Source: Candidatus Neoflavobacterium equi (GTDB lineage Bacteria; Bacteroidota; Bacteroidia; Flavobacteriales; Flavobacteriaceae). From it: a stretch of DNA of 6,781 nucleotides. Where the stretch lies: the NCBI GenBank assembly GCA_018065745.1, contig JAGHSS010000119.1:1-6781 (forward strand), read 5' to 3'. The position numbers were made by a program, and so were the translations under genes. Position 1 is the stretch's first letter, and each line of letters begins with the position of its first letter. Positions 1 to 6,597 of the stretch are shown here, one piece after another. Under the pieces are notes generated by a model, which made no database searches, was not told the DNA's origin, and saw nothing but the letters and a program-made list of their open reading frames with translations.

Positions 1-92
1 TATAACTGTAATTGTGTAATTTACGCTACAGCACTTTTTCTAATGTAAAAGGTATCTAAGTGGAACGAAGGTCAAATCTAACAGCATAAAAA

Positions 93-876
93 ATGAAAAC
101 AACCTATTTATTCTGCTGTGTTTCGCAGCTACCCAGTGGATATGGTCTCAAAGAATCACGGATAAAGTATTTAATAACGTCATCAAACTGGACGATAGAA
201 ATGTAACAGTAAACGAAAAGGATGTTCTCATTGACACCCCCATCAAATCATCAAAAAACACCTTGGTGTTCTATGTTGGCACTGAAAAGATACCCCTTAC
301 TTATTTTGTAATAAGCAAACTTTCTTAGATGATCAGAATGAAATTATATTGATTGTTCCAGATTGGGAATACTATAAATTCATCACAGAAAAGGAAAGAA
401 AAACCCCGGGTTTAAGACTTGACCCATACAGAGAACAAAGCATTTTTTATCACATAAAGAGAGGTCACAATACCTACACAAAGGACAGCATTGTGCGTTC
501 TATGGAAGTAAAACCTTTTTTGATAAATTTAAAAACAGATCAGGTTGCTCCTGCAACTTTAAAGTATTATTGGATCAATTACCAACCCAAAGAGTTAAGA
601 GAGGAATATTTGCCTAAAATTTTGCTTCTAAACATGCAATTAAAATGCGATGTTCTTAAAGGAAATTTTAAAGATTATACAAATATCGCAAGAATGAGAA
701 CAACTATTGGAGCATATGAGTTGTTAACAACCTATTACACCTTTAAAGATGTCCCTGAAAATAAAAGATTAATGGCACTGAAAGGGCTGCGCACCATTTT
801 TGAAAATGGAAACTCCCCACCTCCACGAATTTATGTTGTAGGTAGCTACTTAACAAACAATTTGAGTTTTGAATAA
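93..876 (+). pseudogene. Broken gene for an unrecognised secreted protein (two frameshifts)
   Basis: I do not recognise the family. The reading frame is open in three pieces. An ATG at 93 starts MK, then the sensible protein continues one frame back from about 98 to 285, and one frame back again from about 286 to the stop at 874-876. Adding one A to each of the A4 runs at 96-99 and 285-288 would give a single protein of about 261 residues. The rebuilt N-terminus is a Sec-type signal peptide: MK, a hydrophobic stretch (NLFILLCFAATQWIW), then a likely cleavage before Gln at S|QR. The mature part is mixed and lysine-rich, with no transmembrane segment or known catalytic motif that I can see. If only the last frame is read, the longest open piece begins at a TTG at 349, but its sequence clearly continues upstream (LDDQNEIILIVPDW), so that start is artificial. 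It could be a recently decayed gene or carry two sequencing errors; the other genes in the window are intact. A terminator follows at 935-968. Confidence 0.6.
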
Positions 877-934
877 GGGGTTTGTAAAATGTAAAATTTA
901 ATAAGTTTAGGAATTATAATAACTCCTGTTTAAT

Positions 935-968
935 AAAAAAAGGCGATTCAGAGGTGAATCGCCTTTTT
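935..968. terminator. Bidirectional intrinsic terminator
   Basis: A perfect 10-bp stem (AGGCGATTCA at 941-950 with TGAATCGCCT at 955-964) encloses the loop GAGG. It is flanked by an A-run on the left (935-941) and a T-run on the right (964-968), so it can end transcription in both directions. It lies between the converging broken secreted-protein gene (+) and the ureohydrolase gene (-). For the minus strand, the U-run is seven bases long, slightly better than the five on the plus strand. Confidence 0.85.
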
Positions 969-1029
969 ATATAGGTTGAATGAATCTGGTTTTATGTTTG
1001 GATTATGGCCTGGACAGTTGTGCAGACCT

Positions 1030-1147
1030 GCGTTAAGGATGGAAGCGGCATCCTTTTGTAAGGAGGCTCTTTTTAGAGCCCCGCACAAAAGATATAGCGA
1101 ACAGCCTGACGCATTTTTCAAGCGCAGCGATGAAAAATGGGTAACGC
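1030..1147. ncRNA. Structured intergenic element, candidate noncoding RNA or interspersed repeat
   Basis: This stretch is richer in G and C than the neighbouring gaps and folds into a multi-branched shape. GCGTTA (1030-1035) pairs with TAACGC (1142-1147). Inside lie three hairpins: GGATG/CATCC (1037-1041 with 1049-1053, loop GAAGCGG); a long one from TTTTGT (1054-1059) to ACAAAA (1085-1090), capped by GGCTCT-TTTT-AGAGCC (1065-1080); and CATTTTTCA/TGAAAAATG (1112-1120 with 1131-1139). AGCG recurs in the single-stranded parts (1044-1047, 1096-1099, 1121-1124 and 1126-1129). From memory, elements with this arrangement (AAGCGGCATCC, hairpin, ATAGCGAACAGCC) recur in intergenic DNA of Flavobacteriia. 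Whether it belongs to a named Rfam family such as Flavo-1 I cannot tell. The strand is undecided: on the minus strand it would form the 3' untranslated region of the ureohydrolase mRNA before its terminator. ORFs crossing it on both strands are probably spurious. Confidence 0.5.
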
Positions 1148-1169
1148 CCAAAACATTTGCAGATGCCTC

Positions 1170-2255
1170 TTATTTTCTGTTAAATACAATTTTGTTTCCA
1201 ACCGGACGCTTGTTTGATTTAGCCAAGACACCGCACATGTGGAATAACATGCGGGCACCAACGTTTCCATCCCAATCGTCGCTGTCTCCTGGAGCAACTT
1301 CAACCAAGTCAAAACCGATGATTTCTTTGTCTGTTGCAGCCAAACGACTCAAAAGGTAAGTGGCTTGCTCAAAAGAAAAACCTCCTGGAACTGGTGTTCC
1401 TGTATTTGGACAATACCAAGGGTACATTCCATCAATGTCAAAAGAAATTGTAACTTTTTGAGGTAAAGATTCTATAATAGCATCACATTGATCTTTCCAT
1501 GTTTTACCTTCAAAAGTCTCTTGTTTCAAATCCATATCTGTGTGAACTAGAACGCGATCTTTTAAGGCAACTTCAGCTTCTTGTTCACAGAAATCACGAA
1601 TTCCTACTTGTACAATTTTTGAAATCTGAGGGATTTGCAAAGCGTTGTACATAATGGATGCATGGGAATATGTAAAACCTTCATAGGCAATGCGCAAATC
1701 CATGTGAGCATCCAAATGCAAGATTCCAAAAGAGTCGTGTTTGGTAGCCAAAGCTTGGTAATATCCAAGTGGCGTGGAGTGATCCCCACCCAAAAGAGCA
1801 ACTAATTTTCCTTGATCCATCCAGTGCAAAACGCGGTTTTTAACTTCTGCATTCATCGCGGTACAAGCTTTGTTGATTTGATCTAAATCTGCCTGTAAAG
1901 CTGGGAAAGTCTCCACATCTTCTCCACTTTCTAAAGCTTCAATGATGGGCTGAGCCATGGCTTTGTACTTGTCAGAATTCTTAGCCCACTGTTCTGGCGC
2001 TTCATCCATATACATTCCCAATTTCCATAAATCAGGAAATTCTTGATGCTGTAAATCAACTTGAAAAGAAGCTTCCATCACGGCGTCAGGACCTTCTGAT
2101 GCTCCTGCACCATAACTTACAGTAACCTCCCAAGGCACGGGAACAATTACAATCTCACTCTCTTCTGCAGTAAATGGTAAACCAAAAACTGTTGCATCTG
2201 CTAATCCTGGTTGTGAAGGATCAAAATTTAAAATTTTTTGTTCTTTTGTCGACAT
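1170..2255 (-). CDS. Agmatinase/arginase-family ureohydrolase
   Basis: This 361-residue protein belongs to the ureohydrolase superfamily of binuclear manganese enzymes, which hydrolyse guanidino or formimino compounds (agmatine, arginine, formiminoglutamate) in the cytosol. All six expected metal ligands are visible: His159 in GGDHS, Asp182, His184 and Asp186 in LDAHMDLR, and Asp273 and Asp275 in SFDIDG. The later family motif TGTPVPGG (285-292) and the C-terminal DLVEVAPG (316-323) are also present. Residue 278 is Tyr where many relatives have Asp (DGLDP); this position is not a metal ligand. A helical, acidic insert at about 65-145 makes it longer than a typical 300-residue agmatinase. The substrate cannot be assigned from sequence, so I give no symbol. 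The ATG at 2255 is supported by a TAnnTTTG box 23 bases upstream, the same spacing as at queA. It appears to be transcribed alone, between the kynU terminator and the one at 935-968. Confidence 0.9.
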   Translation of the reverse strand: MSTKEQKILNFDPSQPGLADATVFGLPFTAEESEIVIVPVPWEVTVSYGAGASEGPDAVMEASFQVDLQHQEFPDLWKLGMYMDEAPEQWAKNSDKYKAMAQPIIEALESGEDVETFPALQADLDQINKACTAMNAEVKNRVLHWMDQGKLVALLGGDHSTPLGYYQALATKHDSFGILHLDAHMDLRIAYEGFTYSHASIMYNALQIPQISKIVQVGIRDFCEQEAEVALKDRVLVHTDMDLKQETFEGKTWKDQCDAIIESLPQKVTISFDIDGMYPWYCPNTGTPVPGGFSFEQATYLLSRLAATDKEIIGFDLVEVAPGDSDDWDGNVGARMLFHMCGVLAKSNKRPVGNKIVFNRK

Positions 2256-2278
2256 TTTTTTAAATAAAGATATTTAGA

Positions 2279-2286
2279 CAAAAATA
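2279..2286 (-). promoter_or_regulatory. Candidate -7 promoter box of the ureohydrolase gene
   Basis: On the minus strand this reads TATTTTTG, matching the Bacteroidota -7 consensus TAnnTTTG, and lies 23 bases before the start codon, the same spacing as the queA box. No TTG or TTTG at the right distance upstream marks a -33 element, so the call rests on one box. Confidence 0.35.
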
Positions 2287-2359
2287 CGAATTTTTAAAAT
2301 GCGTATGCGGGAATTACCGTGGAAAATGATGTAAATATCTTTGGTTTTATGTTTATAAA

Positions 2360-2397
2360 ATAAACACCTCAAGATAATAATACCTTGAGGTGTTTAT
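2360..2397 (-). terminator. Intrinsic terminator of kynU
   Basis: A 14-bp perfect inverted repeat (ATAAACACCTCAAG at 2360-2373, its complement at 2384-2397) has a 10-base AT-rich loop. On the minus strand it is followed by a short U-rich tract (ATTTTAT across the stem end). It lies 50 bases after the kynU stop codon and before the ureohydrolase promoter region, so it fits best as the kynU terminator. The U tract is modest. Confidence 0.75.
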
Positions 2398-2446
2398 ATA
2401 TAAGTAAATGGCATTCCTGTTTTGACTGCCGTTTTTGACTACCTTG

Positions 2447-3721
2447 TTATTTGTGCTGAATGCAGGATTTTAAAATCACACCAAATGCATACACATCCTC
2501 ATAAGAGGTGTACAATGGAACAGGCGCCAATCTGATCACGTTGGGCTCTCTCCAATCAACAACCACACCTGCAGCCATCAATTGATGAAACAACGTCTTG
2601 CCCTCGCCGTGCAATAAAACAGACAATTGTGAAGCGCGCTCCTGTGGATCTGTTGGGGTGATCACTTCAAAATTACCGCCAACCTCACGAGCAACCTCCT
2701 GAAGGATAAAATCCAAATATGCCGTGATCTTGTCGCGCTTCTCAATCAAAACGTCCATTCCAATGCTGGCAAACTGATGTACAGAAGCCAAATATGGCGC
2801 TAAAGACAAGACCGGCAAATTGCTGATCTGCCACCCTTCTGCCCCGTGAACCGGGTCAAATGTAGGTTCCATCAAAAAACGTCTTTCCTTGTTGTGACCC
2901 CACCAACCAGCAAATCTTGGCAAATTGGAATGGTGGTGTTTTTCGTGAACAAAAATCCCTGAAACACTTCCAGGACCGGCATTCATGTACTTGTAGGAAC
3001 ACCATGAGGCAAAATCAACACCCCATTTATTCAATTCCAAGGCAACATTTCCAGCGGCATGGGCCAAATCCCAACCAACGTATGCTCCCACAGCATGTCC
3101 TGCCTTGGTGATGTTTTCCATGTCCATCACCTGACCTGTGTAGTAATTAATTCCACCAATCAATACCAAAGCCGCTTCTGCTCCAACTTCGTGAATCTTG
3201 GCTACAATGTCCTCCATTCTGAAGTTGTGCTCCCCTTCCCTGCGCTTCACTTCCACAAGGGCGTCTTTGGGATCAAAACCGTGGTGCTTGATTTGATTTT
3301 GTATCAAATATTGATCTGAAGGAAATGCCTTCTCTTCGCAAATAATTTTATATCTTTTTGATGTAGGTCTGTAAAAAGACACCATCAATAAATTCAAATT
3401 GACAGACAAGGTATTCATCACCGTCACCTCTGTTGGCTTGGCACCAACTAAGGCACTCAAAGGCTCAGCAAAACGCTCTTGGTAATCCCACCAAGGTTTA
3501 CTGCCGTGAAAATGACCTTCAACTGCAAGTGTAGCCCAATTGTCCATAATTTCATCAACATAGGTTTTGGCCGTTTTGGGCTGCAATCCCAGTGAATTTC
3601 CAGTGAAATAAATAACAGGCTTGTCATTCATTTTTGGAAATATAAATTCAGATTTGTGCTTTGCCAACGGATCTTGTGCATCCATCTGCAATGCAAAATC
3701 TAATGAGTTAGTAAAATTCAT
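2447..3721 (-). CDS. kynU: Kynureninase
   Basis: A 424-residue pyridoxal-phosphate enzyme of the aminotransferase fold, full length for kynureninase. It cleaves L-kynurenine to anthranilate and alanine, or 3-hydroxykynurenine to 3-hydroxyanthranilate, in tryptophan breakdown. Visible family features in order: YFTGNSLGLQP (38-48), the cofactor-contacting FPSDQY (133-138), GWDLAHAAGN (216-225) with Asp218 and His221 contacting the cofactor, Tyr243-Lys244 in CSYKYMNAGPG where Lys244 forms the Schiff base, RFAGWWGH (269-276), QISN (298-301), and VIRLAPVPLY (395-404) with Arg397 placed to bind the substrate carboxylate. No other kynurenine-pathway gene (tryptophan dioxygenase, kynurenine monooxygenase, hydroxyanthranilate dioxygenase) is in the window, so which product pathway it serves is open. 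It sits between the queA terminator and its own, so it is probably a single-gene transcript. I found no convincing promoter in the 50-base gap upstream. Confidence 0.96.
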   Translation of the reverse strand: MNFTNSLDFALQMDAQDPLAKHKSEFIFPKMNDKPVIYFTGNSLGLQPKTAKTYVDEIMDNWATLAVEGHFHGSKPWWDYQERFAEPLSALVGAKPTEVTVMNTLSVNLNLLMVSFYRPTSKRYKIICEEKAFPSDQYLIQNQIKHHGFDPKDALVEVKRREGEHNFRMEDIVAKIHEVGAEAALVLIGGINYYTGQVMDMENITKAGHAVGAYVGWDLAHAAGNVALELNKWGVDFASWCSYKYMNAGPGSVSGIFVHEKHHHSNLPRFAGWWGHNKERRFLMEPTFDPVHGAEGWQISNLPVLSLAPYLASVHQFASIGMDVLIEKRDKITAYLDFILQEVAREVGGNFEVITPTDPQERASQLSVLLHGEGKTLFHQLMAAGVVVDWREPNVIRLAPVPLYTSYEDVYAFGVILKSCIQHK

Positions 3722-3775
3722 TATTTAAAGTTAAGTTGTTTACGTACTACTAATGTAATAAAAATCTTAACATAT

Positions 3776-3808
3776 AAAAAAACCCCCAGACAAGCTGGAG
3801 GTTTTTTT
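3776..3808 (-). terminator. Intrinsic terminator of queA
   Basis: An 8-bp stem (3782-3789 with 3795-3802, loop ACAAG) is flanked by an A7 run at 3776-3782 and a T7 run at 3802-3808. One position decides the strand: read as minus-strand RNA the C3785/A3799 pair becomes a G-U wobble, while on the plus strand it is an A-C mismatch. The hairpin therefore folds better in RNA leaving queA, whose stop codon is about 20 bases away, than in the other direction. Confidence 0.85.
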
Positions 3809-3828
3809 ATATTATTATTGGTATGTAA

Positions 3829-4878
3829 TTAGATAATTAACATAGCATCACCATAAGAATAGAATTTGTATCCTTCTTTGATGGCTTCTTCATAGGCTTT
3901 CTTCATTAAATCATGACCCAAAAATGCAGAAATCATCATTAATAAAGTAGATTTTGGCGTGTGGAAATTCGTCACCATACAATCTGCTAAAGAGAAATCA
4001 TAAGGAGGGAAAATGAATTTATTTGTCCAACCGTCAAAGGCATTCAATGTGCGGTTTGAAGAAACGGAACTTTCCATAGCACGCATAGAAGTAGTACCAA
4101 TAGCACATACTCTATTTTTCTTAACTTTTGCATTGTTGATGATATCACAAGCCAATTGTGGAATGTGAACTTCTTCAGAATCCATTTTGTGCTTTGATAA
4201 ATCTTCCACTTCAACCGGGTTGAATGTTCCCAATCCAACGTGTAAAGTTAATTCTGCAAAATCAATCCCTTTAATTTCCAAACGCTTCATCAAGTGTTTA
4301 GAGAAATGCAATCCAGCAGTTGGCGCTGCAACAGCTCCTTCTTCCTTAGCATAAATGGTTTGATAACGCTCTGAATCCAACTCTTCTACTGGACGCGTAA
4401 TGTATTTGGGGATTGGAGTTTCTCCCAATTCCAACAATTTCTCACGAAATTCTTCATATGAACCGTCATAAAGGAAACGCAATGTACGTCCTCTTGAAGT
4501 AGTATTGTCAATAACTTCAGCTACTAGAGAATCATCTTCTCCAAAGTAAAGCTTGTTACCGATACGTATTTTTCTAGCTGGATCAACTAAAACGTCCCAA
4601 AGACGTTGCTCAGCGTTTAATTCTCTCAATAAAAAAACTTCTATTCTAGCTCCAGTTTTTTCCTTATTACCATACAAACGCGCTGGAAATACCTTGGTGT
4701 TATTCAAAACCATTACATCTCCTTCTTCAAAATAATCAATGATGTCTTTGAATAATTTGTGCTCAATTTGTCCCGTTTTCTTGTGTACAACCATCAAACG
4801 AGATTCATCTCTGTTTTCTGCAGGGTATTCTGCCAACAATTCTGCTGGTAAAGTAAAATTGAAATTAGATAACTTCAT
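3829..4878 (-). CDS. queA: S-adenosylmethionine:tRNA ribosyltransferase-isomerase
   Basis: QueA moves the ribosyl group of S-adenosylmethionine onto preQ1 at position 34 of tRNAs with GUN anticodons, giving epoxyqueuosine, the next-to-last step of queuosine synthesis. The 349 residues match the usual length. Family motifs run through the whole protein: the N-terminal [23 protein letters not shown] (57-68), [12 protein letters not shown] (181-192), [11 protein letters not shown] (212-222), [10 protein letters not shown] (261-270), [11 protein letters not shown] (304-314) and the C-terminal [10 protein letters not shown] (339-348). The ATG at 4878 is preferred because it gives the standard N-terminus and lies 23 bases after a good promoter box. 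It is transcribed alone: its own promoter at 4901-4932 and a terminator right after its stop. No other queuosine gene is in the window. Confidence 0.97.
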   Translation of the reverse strand: MKLSNFNFTLPAELLAEYPAENRDESRLMVVHKKTGQIEHKLFKDIIDYFEEGDVMVLNNTKVFPARLYGNKEKTGARIEVFLLRELNAEQRLWDVLVDPARKIRIGNKLYFGEDDSLVAEVIDNTTSRGRTLRFLYDGSYEEFREKLLELGETPIPKYITRPVEELDSERYQTIYAKEEGAVAAPTAGLHFSKHLMKRLEIKGIDFAELTLHVGLGTFNPVEVEDLSKHKMDSEEVHIPQLACDIINNAKVKKNRVCAIGTTSMRAMESSVSSNRTLNAFDGWTNKFIFPPYDFSLADCMVTNFHTPKSTLLMMISAFLGHDLMKKAYEEAIKEGYKFYSYGDAMLII

Positions 4879-4900
4879 CTGTCAAGTTTTAAAATGTTTG

Positions 4901-4932
4901 CAAATATACTACCCTGAGATAGGGGATGTCAA
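4901..4932 (-). promoter_or_regulatory. Bacteroidota-type promoter of queA
   Basis: On the minus strand, TTG (4930-4932, within CTTGACA) is followed after 21 bases by TATATTTG (4901-4908). This is an exact match to TAnnTTTG with a spacer in the usual range for the Bacteroidota primary sigma factor. Transcription would start around 4894, giving a leader of about 16 bases. The spacer holds a small inverted repeat, CCCT-GAGAT-AGGG (4912-4924), which could be an operator or chance. Confidence 0.7.
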
Positions 4933-4946
4933 GTAAAAGAAGGTTT

Positions 4947-4979
4947 ATTTTCGCCCCATATAAACTTTATAGGCAAAAT
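4947..4979. other. Imperfect inverted repeat downstream of aroA
   Basis: ATTTT and GCC (4947-4951, 4953-4955) pair with GGC and AAAAT (4972-4979), leaving one bulged C, and the interior TATAA/TTATA (4959-4963 with 4967-4971) pairs too. It is the only hairpin between the aroA stop and the queA promoter and could help end the aroA transcript, but it lacks a following U-run on the minus strand. Readthrough from aroA into queA is possible. Confidence 0.3.
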
Positions 4980-4995
4980 AATTGATATTTTAACT

Positions 4996-6267
4996 TTATT
5001 TAACTAAAAAGCCGATTTCTGAAAGGTGATTCCAAAAATCCACATAGGATTTTGTAACCACATCTGCGTCGTTTATTTGAATCGGAGAAAGAATTGCAAG
5101 GGGCGCAAACGCCATCGCCATACGGTGATCTTGATAGGTGTCCACAGCAATGACATCTGAATGATACACAAAATCCCTGCTGCATGATTTTAAGTGAAAA
5201 CTGTTGTGGGTAATTTCTACCACGGCTCCAAACTTGGTCAGTTCTGTCTGCAAGGCTACCAAACGGTCTGTCTCTTTAATTTTCAAAGTGTGCAACCCGG
5301 TAAAATCACAGGTAATGTGCAAGCCATAACAACTAACCGCAGCGGTTTGTGCAATGTCTGGTGCATGTGTGAAATCAAAATCAAAATGGGTGATGGTAGG
5401 TTCTGAAATCTTGGTCAACGTTAGCTGATGGGAACTGAGGTGTGACTGCACACCAAAGGCCTCATAAACGCGAGCCAAAATAGCGTCTGCCTGCAAACTT
5501 TCCGCTTTAAATGAACTTAGAGTTAAGTTAGATCCCACCGGAGAAAGTGCTATAATACTGTAAAAATAGGAAGCAGAAGACCAATCTGATTCAACAACCA
5601 ATTCCTGTGGTTCTACAACCTGATTGGAAGCAATGCTGAGGGTCTGCCCGTTAAAAACACTGTCAATACCCACCTGAGCCAATAGGGATCTGGTCATTTC
5701 AATATAAGGTAAGGAAGTGATTTGACCGTTTAAAGTAAGCTCCAAACCATTTTTTGTGGAGTTCCCCACCAACAATAAGGCGCTGACATACTGACTGCTG
5801 ACTTGAGCATCCAATTGAACTTGGCGCCCACTCAATAATTTTCCAGTGATTTTCAAAGGTGGAAACCCATCATTTCCAGCATATGCAATGTCTGCTCCAA
5901 GAGCGCGCAATGCGTCTACTAAAATGGAGATGGGACGCTCTTGCATGCGGGAGGAACCAGTAAGCAACACTTTTGTCCCTGGAGTTGCGGCAAAATATGC
6001 GGTTAAAAAACGCATGGCAGTACCCGCATGGTGAATGTCAACAAGCTGGAATTCTTCAGGAGAAGAAGCAGTATTTTGTTTAGAATCACGAACGGTTTGT
6101 AATGCACGTTGCATATACATACTGTCGTCAGAATTTGATCCATTAGTTAACGTTACCAAAGGATATAGTGCTTGCAAGAGCAAGGCTCTATTGGTTTCTG
6201 ATTTACTGCCGCTCAACGCCAGGTTGCCCTCAAGTTGAACTGCTGCTGCAGACAGGATGTAATTCAT
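4996..6267 (-). CDS. aroA: 3-phosphoshikimate 1-carboxyvinyltransferase (EPSP synthase)
   Basis: This 423-residue enzyme joins phosphoenolpyruvate to shikimate-3-phosphate in the sixth step of the shikimate pathway, in the cytosol. Key residues align with E. coli AroA: Lys22, Ser23 and Arg27 in SGSKSETNR; Gly82 and Arg86 in AGTAMRF (E. coli Gly96, Arg100); Arg107 in TGSSRMQERP (Arg124); Ser157, Ser158 and Gln159; Tyr188 in SLPYIE; Asp304 in PDIAQTAA (catalytic Asp313); Glu332 and Arg335 in KETDR (Glu341, Arg344); Arg382 in DHRMAM (Arg386); and Lys406 (Lys411). It should be active. Residue 87 is Phe where E. coli has Pro101, a position tied to glyphosate binding. The ATG at 6267 lies 3 bases after the stop of the MazG-like gene, so the two are almost certainly co-transcribed and perhaps translationally coupled. 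Confidence 0.97.
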   Translation of the reverse strand: MNYILSAAAVQLEGNLALSGSKSETNRALLLQALYPLVTLTNGSNSDDSMYMQRALQTVRDSKQNTASSPEEFQLVDIHHAGTAMRFLTAYFAATPGTKVLLTGSSRMQERPISILVDALRALGADIAYAGNDGFPPLKITGKLLSGRQVQLDAQVSSQYVSALLLVGNSTKNGLELTLNGQITSLPYIEMTRSLLAQVGIDSVFNGQTLSIASNQVVEPQELVVESDWSSASYFYSIIALSPVGSNLTLSSFKAESLQADAILARVYEAFGVQSHLSSHQLTLTKISEPTITHFDFDFTHAPDIAQTAAVSCYGLHITCDFTGLHTLKIKETDRLVALQTELTKFGAVVEITHNSFHLKSCSRDFVYHSDVIAVDTYQDHRMAMAFAPLAILSPIQINDADVVTKSYVDFWNHLSEIGFLVK

Positions 6268-6270
6268 ATA

Positions 6271-6597
6271 TTATTTTAATTTTTCGTTATTGTGGTGACG
6301 GTCGTGATCGCGTTTGGTTTTTAAATCCATTTTTTTGTCAAATGCATCTTGTAAATCTACCCCTGTTTGGTTGGCCAAACACAAAACTACAAATACCACG
6401 TCAGCAAGCTCTTCACCTAAATCTTTGTTCTTGTCACTTTCTTTTTCAGATTGCTCTCCATATCTGCGCGCAATAATGCGGGCAACCTCACCTACTTCTT
6501 CTGTAAGTTGTGCCATATTTGTCAATTCATTGAAATAGCGAACACCGTGATCCTTGATCCAAGTATCAACGTCTAATTGTGCATTTTTTAAATCCAT
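6271..6597 (-). CDS. MazG-like nucleotide pyrophosphohydrolase
   Basis: A 108-residue single-domain member of the all-alpha NTP pyrophosphatase superfamily. These enzymes cleave (d)NTPs, often damaged or non-canonical ones, to the monophosphate and pyrophosphate with magnesium. The metal-binding signature is complete: EEVGE at 33-37 (ExxE) and EELAD at 62-66 (ExxD), each in a predicted helix, with KR.HDRH near the C-terminus. Its size matches the short MazG-like/RS21-C6 type rather than the two-domain MazG of about 260 residues; the preferred nucleotide cannot be read from sequence. The start codon ATG at 6597 shares one base with the stop of the upstream membrane protein gene (TAATG), and aroA starts 3 bases after this stop, so all three form one transcription unit. 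Confidence 0.92.
   Translation of the reverse strand: MDLKNAQLDVDTWIKDHGVRYFNELTNMAQLTEEVGEVARIIARRYGEQSEKESDKNKDLGEELADVVFVVLCLANQTGVDLQDAFDKKMDLKTKRDHDRHHNNEKLK

Noticed and set aside
1..92. Possible end of an upstream gene (frame open from 1 to a stop at 46-48)
   Set aside because: Only 15 codons are visible with no recognisable sequence; the stretch holds no promoter, hairpin or gene that I can support.
286..325. Programmed -1 ribosomal frameshift in the broken secreted-protein gene
   Set aside because: No in-frame X XXY YYZ slippery heptamer is present at the frame change, and two separate shifts would be needed.
349..876. A stand-alone 175-residue gene starting at TTG 349
   Set aside because: The same frame continues upstream with sensible sequence back to 286 and joins the preceding frame after one added base, so this start is an artefact of the frameshift.
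948..1359. Small ORFs on both strands over the structured element (948-1151 minus, 976-1359 plus)
   Set aside because: They overlap the terminator, the hairpins or the ureohydrolase gene, and their sequences simply translate the structured element; no sign of real coding.
3750..3757. Possible kynU promoter box (TACATTAG on the minus strand)
   Set aside because: It misses one key base of TAnnTTTG, has no TTG element upstream, and does not share the spacing seen for queA and the ureohydrolase gene.
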